Shown here: in pieces, positions 18,051 to 26,268 of the stretch
Position numbering within the stretch: position 1 is the first letter of the stretch
Layout of the letters: each line of letters starts with the position of its first letter
Source: Luteimonas padinae
GTDB taxonomy: Bacteria; Pseudomonadota; Gammaproteobacteria; Xanthomonadales; Xanthomonadaceae
Length of the DNA: 64,000 nt
Reading direction: 5' to 3'
Assembly: GCF_014652935.1 (NCBI RefSeq)
Contig: NZ_BMZT01000002.1
Coordinates: forward strand, 1 to 64,000
Notes under the pieces: generated by a model
What the model was told of the DNA's origin: nothing
The model's input: only the letters and a program-made list of their open reading frames with translations
The model's database searches: none
Translations under genes and position numbers: made by a program

Positions 18051-19025
18051 ATGGGAATGATCGCCTTGCTGGCGGCGGTGCTGGTGGCCACCGGCTGCGC
18101 GGGCGTGCCTGGCGCGTCGCCCGACGATCCGGCCTCGCGCGCGCCGCTGCAGCACCGGCCTGCGACGCTTCGGCCCGGGGTGGCCTGGCCGCGGACGGTG
18201 GTCCGTGCGAAGCAACGCCCGCCCGGCGCCGCGCCGGAACCCGCGGTCGCGACGTTCGACTACGCCTACGCGCCGCCGGCCTCGTCCGCCCTGCAGCAGA
18301 TCCACGACCGCGTGCGCGACGCCGACCTGCTGCGTCGCCTGCCGGAACTGCAGGCCCTGGACGGGATGTTCGTGCTGCCGCGACGCCTGCGCTACGTCAC
18401 CGCCGAGTGCGGCGAGTTCGGCTCCTTCTACCGCCCGGCCGAGGCCGAGGTGGTGCTGTGCTACGAAACCCTGCGCACGCTGTACGAGCGCGGCCGGGCG
18501 CAACAGCAGCAGGGCGGCCTGGATGACGGATACGCGTTCGCTTACGTCCGCGCCAACATCCGCTTCATCGTGCTGCACGAAACCGGCCACGCGCTGGTGC
18601 ACCTGCTCGACCTGCCGGTGACCGGCCGCCAGGAGGACGCCGTGGACCAGCTGGCGGCGATCCTGATGCTGCGCTTCGCCGGCCTGGACGAAACTTCCGA
18701 CCAGGTGATCGGCAGCCTGCGCATGGCGGCGGACTGGCTGCTGTCGCGCAGCACCGGCGCCTACAACCTCGACGCCTACGCTGACGAGCATGCGCTGGGC
18801 GAGCAGCGCTACTTCAACCTGCAGTGCCTGATCTACGGCACCGACCCGGCGGCGTTTACCAGCATGGTGGACGCCGGTGACCTGACGCCGTCGCGTGCCC
18901 GCGGCTGCGCGCGCGAGACGCGGATGGCCACCCGGGCTTGGCTGCGCCTGCTGCTGCCACATCTGGCACCGGGCCTGGAACCATACGAGCAGGAAGCGGC
19001 GCGCTACCTCGAGCTTCAGGGGTGA
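18051..19025 (+). CDS. DUF4344 putative metallopeptidase lipoprotein
   Basis: From MGMIALLAAVLVATGC, a lipoprotein signal with lipobox VATGC, about 324 residues follow. FIVLHETGHALVHLLDLP carries an HExxH zinc motif, and GRQEDAVDQLAA after it supplies the probable third ligand Glu. Both are features of DUF4344. Predicted to be anchored in the envelope and to face the periplasm; its substrate is unknown. Start choice: the ATG nearest the lipobox is used although a frame extends upstream. It converges with terC. Confidence 0.75.
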   Translation: MGMIALLAAVLVATGCAGVPGASPDDPASRAPLQHRPATLRPGVAWPRTVVRAKQRPPGAAPEPAVATFDYAYAPPASSALQQIHDRVRDADLLRRLPELQALDGMFVLPRRLRYVTAECGEFGSFYRPAEAEVVLCYETLRTLYERGRAQQQQGGLDDGYAFAYVRANIRFIVLHETGHALVHLLDLPVTGRQEDAVDQLAAILMLRFAGLDETSDQVIGSLRMAADWLLSRSTGAYNLDAYADEHALGEQRYFNLQCLIYGTDPAAFTSMVDAGDLTPSRARGCARETRMATRAWLRLLLPHLAPGLEPYEQEAARYLELQG

Positions 19026-19041
19026 GCGCCCCCGGAGCCTG

Positions 19042-20010
19042 CTAGCACCCCGGGCCGGCCGGATGCGGCTTCACCGGGCGCGCCAGGCTCAGCGCGACGG
19101 TGCTGGCCAGGATCACCGCGACCGCCGCCAGCGACCACAGCACCGGGATCTTGTACATGTCGATCAGCAGCATCTTCGTGCCGATGAACACCAGCACCAC
19201 CGCCAGCCCGTAGGGCAGCAGGTGGAAGCGTTCGGCCATGCCCGCCAGCAGGAAGAACATCGCGCGCAGGCCCAGCACCGCGAACACGTTCGAGGTCAGC
19301 ACGATGAAGGGGTCTGTGGTGATGGCGAAGATCGCGGGGATCGAGTCCACCGCGAAGATCACGTCGGTGATGCCGATCATCACCAGCACGATGAACAGCG
19401 GGGTGAACTTGCGCCGGCAGCCACTGCCCAGCCACAGGGCGCCGCCGTGGTAGCGGCGCACGAAGGGGACGTGCGCGGTGAGCCAGCGCAGCACCGGATT
19501 CTTTTCGAGGTCGGGCTCCTGGCCGGCGGCGAACCACATCTTCACGCCGGTCAGCAGCAGGAACGCGCCGAACACGTAGAGCATCCAGTGGAACTGCGCC
19601 AGCAGCGCGGCGCCGGCGAAGATCAGTACCGCGCGCAGCACGATGGCCAGCAGGATGCCGATCACCAGCACGCGCTGGCGCTGCACCTCGGGCACCGCGA
19701 AGTAGGTCATCAGCATCAGGAAGACGAAGATGTTGTCGACCGCGAGCGCCTTCTCGACCAGGTAGCCGGTCAGGAACTCCAGGCCCACGCGCCGGGCTTC
19801 GTCCGGGCCGGCGGTCTGGCCCAGGTACCACCAGAGCGCGGCATTGAAGGCCAGCGCCAGGGCCACCCAGCCCAGGCTCCACCATGCCGCTTCCTTGAAC
19901 GTGACCTTGTGCGCGCCGCCGTGGCGCATCAGCACCAGGTCGACCATCAGCGCAACCAATACCAGGCCGGAGAAGCCGGCCCACAACCAGACGTTGCCTA
20001 TCCTTTCCAT
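19042..20010 (-). CDS. TerC/Alx family integral membrane protein (probable Mn2+ exporter)
   Basis: A 322-residue protein with about nine transmembrane helices and the family's acidic intramembrane motifs: ALMVDLVLMRHG, VEKALAVDNIFVFLML and IGITDVIFAVDSIPAIFAIT. Family members, such as E. coli Alx, export or balance manganese. The start MERIGNVWLW is preceded by a long leader containing a yybP-ykoY riboswitch, which senses Mn2+, so expression should rise with manganese. The substrate assignment rests on family and on that riboswitch. Monocistronic. Confidence 0.9.
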   Translation of the reverse strand: MERIGNVWLWAGFSGLVLVALMVDLVLMRHGGAHKVTFKEAAWWSLGWVALALAFNAALWWYLGQTAGPDEARRVGLEFLTGYLVEKALAVDNIFVFLMLMTYFAVPEVQRQRVLVIGILLAIVLRAVLIFAGAALLAQFHWMLYVFGAFLLLTGVKMWFAAGQEPDLEKNPVLRWLTAHVPFVRRYHGGALWLGSGCRRKFTPLFIVLVMIGITDVIFAVDSIPAIFAITTDPFIVLTSNVFAVLGLRAMFFLLAGMAERFHLLPYGLAVVLVFIGTKMLLIDMYKIPVLWSLAAVAVILASTVALSLARPVKPHPAGPGC

Positions 20011-20082
20011 CGTGATTCCGTGCAAGGGGAGGGGCGGCCGCGGACGCAGGCGGCACGGAACCCTTGCTCGGAGATCCGGGGA

Positions 20083-20205
20083 CGCACCTTCGCCATCGCG
20101 GCGAAGGTCTTGCTCACAGCCCGGTGGGCTGCCGTGGGACCGGAGCATCGCTGCTCGAACTGACGGCCTGCACGTCGGGAGCTACTCCCCTTCGGGCGAG
20201 GAGTG
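20083..20205 (-). ncRNA. yybP-ykoY (manganese) riboswitch
   Basis: Reading the minus strand toward terC, the leader has AAGGGGAGTAGCTCCCG, then CCGTCAG, and then GAGCAAGACCTTCGCC with a closing GGCGAAGGTGCG that pairs to form the second conserved stem. GGGGAGTAG and GAGCAAGACC are the conserved blocks of the yybP-ykoY family, which binds Mn2+. The aptamer ends about 70 bases before the terC start. A genuine covariance-model match would settle it; the motif set and the gene context agree. Confidence 0.85.
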
Positions 20206-20299
20206 TGCGGGTGGCGGCGGGGCCGGTCAACCGGGGGAAGGTCTGGCGCGGCCGGTTGTACGGTTTGCGTGCGGCGCGGGGCGTCTCGCCGGTGCGCGC

Positions 20300-20305
20300 T
20301 AGACT
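20300..20305 (+). promoter_or_regulatory. -10-like hexamer TAGACT, leaderless start
   Basis: TAGACT ends seven bases before the ATG of the 73-residue gene, and there is no Shine-Dalgarno sequence between them. It faces away from the divergent terC riboswitch leader. Confidence 0.4.
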
Positions 20306-20312
20306 CGCGGCC

Positions 20313-20534
20313 ATGTCCCCAGACGACCACCCGCACCAGGACGAGGCCGACCTGCGCTTCGAACACGATCCGGCGCGCCGCACGCTGCCGGGCCTGTTCC
20401 GCGAGCTGGCGGTCCATTACCCGGGCCTCGACGAAGGCGAAACGGTGACGCTCTGTCACTTCTTCTTCGATGGCGCTGGGGAGCAGCCGTCTGCGCCCGC
20501 AGACCCTGGGCGGCCGCCGGGTGGGCACGGGTGA
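20313..20534 (+). CDS. Small orphan protein (73 aa)
   Basis: A short soluble protein, MSPDDHPHQDEADLRFEHDP..., with no signal peptide or known domain. I accept it as a gene because a related but frameshifted copy exists at 17.2 kb with protein-level similarity (DEAxLRFEH, GLF, HYPG, LCHF). A -10-like hexamer also sits just before the ATG. The tail after FFFDGAGEQ is low-complexity and may not be functional. It is transcribed divergently from terC. Function unknown. Confidence 0.5.
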   Translation: MSPDDHPHQDEADLRFEHDPARRTLPGLFRELAVHYPGLDEGETVTLCHFFFDGAGEQPSAPADPGRPPGGHG

Positions 20535-20631
20535 TGGCGGTGGCGTGTCACGGTTCGCCACCAGGATGCGTCCGGGGATGATGGAAGGCCGGGCTGCGAA
20601 GGCCGGGCCGCGACACCTCCGGGAGGACACG

Positions 20632-21849
20632 ATGAACGCAGGACGCATGATGCACGGGCTGGCATGGGCGATCGCGGCGCTGGTGGGCTGCGTGGCGCTG
20701 GCCTGGCTTGTGCTGGTGGTGGTCAACCGCAGCGACGAGGCGCCATCGGCGGATGCGCTGCGGCTGGAAGCACGGGTGCGCGACCGTGCGCCGCTGGTCG
20801 ATGCGGACAACGGCTACATCCACGCGCTGGGCCTGGCGGCGGCGCCGGATGCGGATGTGGTCGCGGTCGGCCGCGCGCGTGCTTCGTACATAGAGAACTA
20901 CGTCGCGCCGATGGCGGACGGTGGCGCACACGCGTGGCCGGGGCGGGACGTCGATTACCGGGCGGCACGCGGCGCGGACGTCACCGCGCTGGTGGACGCC
21001 TGCACCAAGGCACAGGCCTGCCTCGACGCGCTGCAGGCCCACCCGGATGCGCTGGCGCAGTGGCTGGACTCGGAGCGGTGGCTGCTGGAGCGCTACCGCG
21101 GGATGCTGGCCACCGGCGCCTGGCACGAAGCCATCCCGTCCGATCCGGCCGCGCCGATGGCGGGCCTGCAGCACGCCTTGGATGCGCAGAAGCTGCACCT
21201 GCTCGACGCGCGCCGGCAGGCACTGGCCGGCGATGCCATGGCGGTGCGCGGGCTGCTGGAGCAGGACCTCGCGTTCTGGCGCCAGGTGCTGGCGTCGTCG
21301 GACCTGTTGCTCTCCAAGATGGTCGCCGCGGCCGCGGTGACGCGGAACTTCGAGATCGGCAGTGTGGCGCTGCGCGCGCTGCCCGCCGCCGGCGTCGATG
21401 CGGCCGTGCCGCCGTCGTGGCGACGGCCGCTGTCGGTGGACGAACGCTCGCTGGCGCGCGCGCTGGCCGGGGAGTGGCACTACATGCGCGCCGGCATGCG
21501 GCTCGCGCTGGAGCATGAGGTGGAGGCCGCGGCGCCGTGGTGGCGGCTTGATCACCAGCTGCAGCGTCCGCTGTACCAGCCGCAGGCCACGCTCAACCTG
21601 TCCGCCGCGCGCATGGTGCATGCGGGCGAGGTCTCGGAGCTCCCGCATGCGGAACTCGGTCGCGCGCTCGAGGCCATGGCCCGCCCGCAGGAGGCGACGC
21701 CCCGCCTGCGGGCATACAACACCGTGGGCGAGCTTTATGACCAAGTGGCGGCCGGCGCCAGCTACGCGCACTACATCGAGCGTGTGGCGGATCTCGAAGG
21801 CGTCCGCCGCGCCGCGCTGCAGGCCGTCGACGACGGCCGGGGCTCCTGA
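20632..21849 (+). CDS. Membrane-anchored periplasmic protein of unknown function
   Basis: A 405-residue protein started at the ATG after CCGGGAGGACACG, a good ribosome site. Residues 8-30 are one hydrophobic helix (AWAIAALVGCVALAWLVLVV) that acts as an N-terminal anchor. The rest is helical and Ala/Arg/Leu-rich, with a GYIHALGLAA motif near residue 65 and two cysteines close together (CTKAQAC, near 125). I know similar 'hypothetical' proteins in Xanthomonads but no function. It is followed after a 31-base gap by the glutaminase gene. Confidence 0.65.
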   Translation: MNAGRMMHGLAWAIAALVGCVALAWLVLVVVNRSDEAPSADALRLEARVRDRAPLVDADNGYIHALGLAAAPDADVVAVGRARASYIENYVAPMADGGAHAWPGRDVDYRAARGADVTALVDACTKAQACLDALQAHPDALAQWLDSERWLLERYRGMLATGAWHEAIPSDPAAPMAGLQHALDAQKLHLLDARRQALAGDAMAVRGLLEQDLAFWRQVLASSDLLLSKMVAAAAVTRNFEIGSVALRALPAAGVDAAVPPSWRRPLSVDERSLARALAGEWHYMRAGMRLALEHEVEAAAPWWRLDHQLQRPLYQPQATLNLSAARMVHAGEVSELPHAELGRALEAMARPQEATPRLRAYNTVGELYDQVAAGASYAHYIERVADLEGVRRAALQAVDDGRGS

Positions 21850-21880
21850 TTCCGGGGCCGGGTGCGGCACAATCTCCGCC

Positions 21881-22834
21881 ATGCGCAAGCTTGCCCCGAA
21901 CCCCGACGACCTCGGCCGCCTCGATCTCGACGACATCCTCGGCACCATCAACGAGGAGGTGCGGCGGCGCTTCGGAGAAGGCGAAGTCGCCGACTACATC
22001 CCGAAGCTGGCCGAGGTGCCGAAGGACCGCTTCGGCATGGCCCTGGCGATGCTCGACGGCAGGGTGCACGAGGTTGGCGATGCGCGCGAGCGCTTCTCGA
22101 TCCAGAGCATCTCCAAGGTGTACACGCTGACCCTGGCGCTGGAGGCGGCGGGCGACGCGCTGTGGACGCGCGTTGATCGCGAGCCTTCGGGCGATCCGTA
22201 CAACTCGCTGATCCAGCTCGAGCTGGAGAAGGGCATCCCGCGCAATCCGTTCATGAACGCCGGCGCGCTGGTGACGGCGGACGTGGTGCTGTCGAACTAC
22301 GACGATGCCGAACGCATGTTGCTGGACTTCATGCGGGCGCGCTCCGGCAATCCTGAGGTCGGCACCGACGACGTGGTGGCGAAGTCCGAGCGCGAGAGCG
22401 GCTACCGCAACGTGGCGATGGCCAACTTCATCCGCAGCTACGACAACCTGCACAACGATGTCCAGGACGTGCTGGACTTCTACTACCAGCAGTGCGCGCT
22501 GCGCATGGACTGCGTGGACCTGGCGCGCAGCGTGCAGTACCTGGCCGATGGCGGCCGCTGCCGGGCCACGGGCGAGGCGGTGACGACCGCGGAGGGTGCC
22601 ACCCGCATCAACTCGGTGATGATGATCGCCGGCACCTACGACGCGGCCGGTGACTTCGCCTATCACGTCGGCCTGCCCGCGAAGAGCGGTGTGGGCGGCG
22701 GCATCGTCGCCGTGGTGCCGCGGGTGATGGGCCTGTGCGTCTGGTCCCCCGGGCTGGACGAAAAGGGCAATTCGCTGCTCGGCCGCTACGCGCTGCACCG
22801 CTTCACGCGGATGACGGGCCTGTCGGTGTTCTGA
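21881..22834 (+). CDS. glsA: Glutaminase
   Basis: A 317-residue protein of the serine-dependent beta-lactamase-like glutaminase family: FSIQSISKVYTL gives the SxxK catalytic pair (S76, K79), then PFMNAGALVT, ERESGYRNVAMA and PAKSGVGGGI near the C-terminus. It hydrolyses L-glutamine to glutamate and ammonia in the cytoplasm, in nitrogen metabolism or acid resistance. Length and motif order match the family without gaps. CACAAT lies seven bases before the ATG and could be a -10 for a leaderless message; co-transcription from the upstream gene is also possible. Confidence 0.95.
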   Translation: MRKLAPNPDDLGRLDLDDILGTINEEVRRRFGEGEVADYIPKLAEVPKDRFGMALAMLDGRVHEVGDARERFSIQSISKVYTLTLALEAAGDALWTRVDREPSGDPYNSLIQLELEKGIPRNPFMNAGALVTADVVLSNYDDAERMLLDFMRARSGNPEVGTDDVVAKSERESGYRNVAMANFIRSYDNLHNDVQDVLDFYYQQCALRMDCVDLARSVQYLADGGRCRATGEAVTTAEGATRINSVMMIAGTYDAAGDFAYHVGLPAKSGVGGGIVAVVPRVMGLCVWSPGLDEKGNSLLGRYALHRFTRMTGLSVF

Positions 22835-22975
22835 GGAACCGCTGGCGGGATGAAGGGAGCGGCACGCCCCGGCGCACGCCGTCTCCTGAATGGGCGCCCC
22901 TCGGGTCATCCCCGGATTGATCGGGCGGGACGCGCCGCCTAGCGTCGGATCATTCCCCCGACGCGGACGGCCATC

Positions 22976-23806
22976 ATGACCTTCATCGACACCGCTGCAC
23001 GCATGTCCAACGCCGCGCTTGATGCGGCCGCCAGCTGGCGCGACGACGTGGCGTCGACGTCGCTGCAGCGTGCCCCGGTTGCCGACGGCGTCGGGCGCAT
23101 GTTCGACGCGATCCAGCGCGCCGACGCTGCGGCCGGCAAGGCAGTGGACGCGGCCGGCAAGCCCGACAAGGCCGGCGGGCGCGAACTGGTGGCCACCGAG
23201 GACAGCGTGGACGTCGGCGGCCATCGCGACGCGTACGAGCTGCGGCTCTACCGCGAGGCGGACGGCACCTACACGCTCGAGCTGCACATGAAGATCGAGT
23301 TCAACTTCGAGGACGGCGCCAACGGCCTGGACTGGACGCCGGAGGAGAAGCAGGCGTTCATGGAGGACTACGTGCGCGAGGTCGAGAGCGCGTGGGACGG
23401 CCACTCGTTCACCACCGACGACGGCCGCGAGGTCACGCTGGACATCCAGCTCGAGGTGAGCGAGCAGGAAAGCGGCTTCATGGGGCGCGTCCGCGACTTC
23501 ATGGATCCGAGCGAGAACTACAACATCAACGTGCTGCGGATCCCGGAGGGCGACTTCCACCGCAGCTCGGTGGGTCCGGGCAACGTCTCCCACCTGGACA
23601 GCGAAGACAACCGCGCCGTGCCCAAGGGCGCCAGCATGTCGCAGGTCGGCACGGCCCACGAGTTCGGCCACATGATCGGCCTGCCGGACGAATACCATCC
23701 CGGCCACGCCCACGAGTCCGACACCGACAGCATCATGAATTCCGGCATGGAGGTGCGAGAGCGCCACCTTGACCTGGTGGAGGATTGGGTGGAGAACAAC
23801 AGCTGA
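22976..23806 (+). CDS. Metzincin-like zinc metallopeptidase without signal peptide
   Basis: A 276-residue acidic protein. TAHEFGHMIGLPDEYHPGH contains HExxHxxGxxD (H228, E229, H232, D238), the metzincin zinc motif with Asp as third ligand. DSIMNSGM downstream gives the Met-turn (M254). There is no signal or lipobox. The first ~65 residues are an Ala/Asp-rich helical region and residues 85-165 are beta-rich. Such an enzyme without export signal could be a cytoplasmic protease or a toxin delivered by a specialised system. A lipoprotein gene follows after 21 bases and might be its partner. The role is inferred, not shown. Confidence 0.6.
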   Translation: MTFIDTAARMSNAALDAAASWRDDVASTSLQRAPVADGVGRMFDAIQRADAAAGKAVDAAGKPDKAGGRELVATEDSVDVGGHRDAYELRLYREADGTYTLELHMKIEFNFEDGANGLDWTPEEKQAFMEDYVREVESAWDGHSFTTDDGREVTLDIQLEVSEQESGFMGRVRDFMDPSENYNINVLRIPEGDFHRSSVGPGNVSHLDSEDNRAVPKGASMSQVGTAHEFGHMIGLPDEYHPGHAHESDTDSIMNSGMEVRERHLDLVEDWVENNS

Positions 23807-23827
23807 TCCCCCCCCTGGACGCATCGC

Positions 23828-24187
23828 ATGAAGCCCATCGCAGTGGTCTGCGCCCTGGCGCTGCTGGTAGCCTGCGGCAGCCAGGTGACCGGAGGTGGCA
23901 TGGCCACGGACAGTGAGTTCGACGGTGCATGGGAGCGCGTGCGCGGCGCGACGGATGCACAAGAGCAGGGCGACGCGGTGGCGGCCTTCCTGCGCCGCAA
24001 CGAGGAGGCTGGCGCGCCGGCGCTGCAGGTATCGGTGCATCGCCGCGACACCGGAGCCAGGGCCGCGATCGACGATGCGCTCTGGCAGGATCCTTCGCAG
24101 TACGAAGTCACCCTGCGCTACGGCACGCGCAGCCACGTGTTCGTGCCGCTGTCATCGGCAAGCCTGCAGCCGCTGTTCCGCGAATAG
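23828..24187 (+). CDS. Small lipoprotein downstream of the metallopeptidase
   Basis: A 119-residue protein starting MKPIAVVCALALLVACGSQ, a signal peptide with lipobox LVAC, so it is lipid-anchored and faces the periplasm. The mature part is small, with a helical N-terminal half (AWERVRGATDAQEQG) and a beta C-terminal half (YEVTLRYGTRSHVFVPLS). No family recognised. It is read together with the metallopeptidase gene and could serve as its periplasmic inhibitor. That idea rests only on position and localisation. Confidence 0.55.
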   Translation: MKPIAVVCALALLVACGSQVTGGGMATDSEFDGAWERVRGATDAQEQGDAVAAFLRRNEEAGAPALQVSVHRRDTGARAAIDDALWQDPSQYEVTLRYGTRSHVFVPLSSASLQPLFRE

Positions 24188-24206
24188 GCCGTTGCGGCCT
24201 CCTTCC

Positions 24207-24575
24207 ATGCCCACGCCCGACAACGCCCGCCTGGACCGCATCGTCGCCGAGGCCCGGCGCGCCGCCGAACGGCGCGGCCACGGCTATCGCGAGCGGGCGC
24301 TGAAGATGTACCCGTGGATCTGCGGCCGCTGCGCGCGCGAGTTCACCCGCGCCAACCTGCACAAGCTGACCGTGCACCACCGCAACCACAACCACGACGA
24401 CAATCCGGCCGACGGCAGCAACTGGGAGCTGCTGTGCCTGTACTGCCACGACAACGAGCACTCGCGCCAGCTGGACCACACCGGCGTCAGCGCGCTGGAC
24501 GCGGAGGACGCGCCGGCCGCGGCCACGTCGACGCCGTTCGCGGGCCTGGGATCGCTGCTCAAGCGGGGGGCGTGA
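24207..24575 (+). CDS. yajD: YajD family HNH nuclease
   Basis: A 122-residue protein matching E. coli YajD: ALKMYPWICGRCAREF (first CxxC), then KLTVHHRNHNHDDNPADGSN (HH and N of the HNH motif) and ELLCLYCHDNEHSR (second CxxC and final His). It is a small cytoplasmic zinc-bound HNH protein whose biological target is unknown. The last ~35 residues (TSTPFAGLGSLLKRG) match the usual family end. The ATG is the first one giving family alignment; the frame runs upstream through the lipoprotein gene without homology. Confidence 0.9.
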   Translation: MPTPDNARLDRIVAEARRAAERRGHGYRERALKMYPWICGRCAREFTRANLHKLTVHHRNHNHDDNPADGSNWELLCLYCHDNEHSRQLDHTGVSALDAEDAPAAATSTPFAGLGSLLKRGA

Positions 24576-24648
24576 GGCGCCCGCGGCGCCGTGAACACCC
24601 GGAGTGCACCGCGGGCGTGCTTGGATGCCGTCGCCCAGGAGATCGTGC

Positions 24649-25089
24649 ATGCGCCGCCAGCTGCTTCCCCGCGACCTCGGTTTCGACGTCCTGCCCCGGG
24701 ACGAACCGTCCCTGTTCAAGTGGTTCCTCGCCAGCTTCCTGTTCGGCAACCGGATCTCGCAGGAGATCGCCGCCGGAACGTGGCGGGTCCTGGTCGAGGT
24801 CCACGGGCGCGACACGCCGGCCAGGCTCTGCGAATGCACCCATGCCCAGCTGGTGCGGATCCTCGGCGAGGGCGGCTATCGGCGCTACGACGAGTCCACC
24901 GCCACCCGGCTGCAGCGGCTGTGCCGGACCCTGCTCGATGACTACGAGGGGCGCATCCTGGGCATCGCCGAGGTGGCGGGCACCCGGGAGGAATTCGAAC
25001 GCCGCCTGCTGGAGTTCCGGGGCGTGGGCCCGGTGACGCTGGCCATCTTCATGCGCGAGGCCGGTCCGGCGGTGTTCGGCCCGGCGTGA
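24649..25089 (+). CDS. HhH-GPD-like DNA-binding protein
   Basis: A 146-residue protein started at the ATG after AGGAGATCGTGC. EPSLFKWFLASFLFGNRISQ and RRLLEFRGVGPVTLAIFMRE, the latter a helix-hairpin-helix with GVGPVT, resemble the DNA-binding half of endonuclease III-type proteins. The catalytic Lys/Asp pair and iron-sulfur cluster are not evident, so it is a minimal relative of unknown activity. It is sometimes labelled 'DNA methylase' in databases, for which I see no motif. Cytoplasmic; a DNA-repair-related role is plausible. Confidence 0.6.
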   Translation: MRRQLLPRDLGFDVLPRDEPSLFKWFLASFLFGNRISQEIAAGTWRVLVEVHGRDTPARLCECTHAQLVRILGEGGYRRYDESTATRLQRLCRTLLDDYEGRILGIAEVAGTREEFERRLLEFRGVGPVTLAIFMREAGPAVFGPA

Positions 25090-25138
25090 CCGGACGGGCG
25101 GCGGTAGACTGCACTCCTCCCCGCCGCGTGCCGGTTCC

Positions 25139-25609
25139 ATGATCAACAACGACGTCCTGCGCAGCATCCGCTACATGCTCGACCTGGGCGACCAGCACGT
25201 GGTCGAGCTCGCCCGCCTGGCCGACCCGTCCTTCGCGCTGGAGAAGGAGGAGGTGCGCGCCTTCCTGCTGAAGGAGGACGAGCCCGGCTACCAGCCCTGC
25301 AGCGACGCCGTGCTGGCGCACGTGCTGGACGGGCTGATCGTGCACCTGCGCGGCCGCGACGACAGCGTGGCGCCGAGGCCGGTGGAGAAGCGCATCAGCA
25401 ACAACGTGGTGCTGAAGAAGCTGCGCGTGGCGTTCGAACTCAGGGACGTGGACATGCACCAGGTGTTCGCGGACGCCGGCTTCCCGGTGTCGAAGCCCGA
25501 GCTGTCGGCGCTGTTCCGGCAGCCGGGGCACAAGAACTACCGGGCCTGCGGCGACCAGCTGCTGCGCAACTTCCTGAAGGGGCTGACGTTGCGGGTTCGC
25601 GGCGGCTGA
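25139..25609 (+). CDS. DUF1456 family protein (YehS-like)
   Basis: A 156-residue protein with two tandem ~70-residue DUF1456 units: MINNDVLRSIRYMLDLGDQH...FLLKEDEPGYQPCSD and RISNNVVLKKLRVAFELRDV...FRQPGHKNYRACGDQLLRNF. Each unit ends in a Cys/Asp motif and a helix. Function is unknown, but the family is widespread in gammaproteobacteria and usually stands alone. TAGACT lies 29 bases upstream, consistent with its own promoter. Confidence 0.9.
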   Translation: MINNDVLRSIRYMLDLGDQHVVELARLADPSFALEKEEVRAFLLKEDEPGYQPCSDAVLAHVLDGLIVHLRGRDDSVAPRPVEKRISNNVVLKKLRVAFELRDVDMHQVFADAGFPVSKPELSALFRQPGHKNYRACGDQLLRNFLKGLTLRVRGG

Positions 25610-25632
25610 GGGGAGGCCGTGCGCGCGCGGCG

Positions 25633-25656
25633 GTCGCGGCTTTAGCCGCTCCTACA
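25633..25656. repeat. Dispersed palindromic repeat
   Basis: GTCGCGGCTTTAGCCGCTCCTACA, with the inverted core GCGGCTTTAGCCGC, is a repeat I recognise as common between genes in Lysobacter, Xanthomonas and Pseudomonas. It lies at the junction of two convergent genes and overlaps the 3' end of the SPOUT methyltransferase gene. It may act as a terminator-like hairpin. Confidence 0.55.
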
Positions 25657-26260
25657 GGGCGGCCTGGCCCGGCTGGTCGAGGGCGTGGTGGATCAGGACC
25701 ACGCACTGGGACGCGAACAGCATGGTCGGGCCGAGGCTGATCTTCTTCGCGCCCATGCGCTCGAGGCCCGGGATCGCCTTCTTCGGCATCGGGATGTGGT
25801 CGGTCAGCAGGAAGCAGGGATTGGCGCCGAAGGCCTGCGCGTGGATCGGCGCGCCCTTGCGGTCCATCAGGAACAGCTGGTGGTCCGCCGACAGCTGCTG
25901 CACCAGGCGCTCGAAGCTCAGGGTCTGCACGGTGACGCCGGCCTCCACCGCGCGCGTCTCCTCCTTGCCCATGCCGCGGGAGGCGTCCAGCGCGTGCGCG
26001 ACGCGGGCGAGCAGCCTGCGCTCGTCGAAGCCGCCGATGTCGCGCATCGCGTTGGACTCGAAACGGATCGTCCGCGAGTAGTCGCGGGTGCTTTCCAGCA
26101 CCAGGTAGACCACCACGTCCGCGCGGTGCGACTGCGCCACGAAGATGGCGTTCATCAGCGTGTGCGCGAGGATCTCGGTGTGCGCGGCCTCGCCGACGGA
26201 GGCCAGCAGCGCCTGGCTGTCGGTCGGGGCGGCGCGCGCGCGGAGGACGAAGGTACGCAC
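25652..26260 (-). CDS. tRNA pseudouridine N1-methyltransferase-like SPOUT protein (TrmY family)
   Basis: A 202-residue protein with a GTG start after TGAGGCCCGCC. It begins RTFVLRARAAPTDSQ and carries HTLMNAIFVAQSHRADVVVY, LSFERLVQQLSADHQLFLMD, NPCFLLTDHIPMP and KKISLGPTMLFASQCVVLIH, the knotted SAM-binding C-terminus of the TrmY family. The archaeal enzyme makes m1-pseudouridine at tRNA position 54; bacterial members have an unclear target. It follows a pseudouridine synthase gene by eight bases, so the two steps could act on the same RNA. Confidence 0.8.
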   Translation of the reverse strand: MRTFVLRARAAPTDSQALLASVGEAAHTEILAHTLMNAIFVAQSHRADVVVYLVLESTRDYSRTIRFESNAMRDIGGFDERRLLARVAHALDASRGMGKEETRAVEAGVTVQTLSFERLVQQLSADHQLFLMDRKGAPIHAQAFGANPCFLLTDHIPMPKKAIPGLERMGAKKISLGPTMLFASQCVVLIHHALDQPGQAAL

Positions 26261-26268
26261 GGCGGGCC

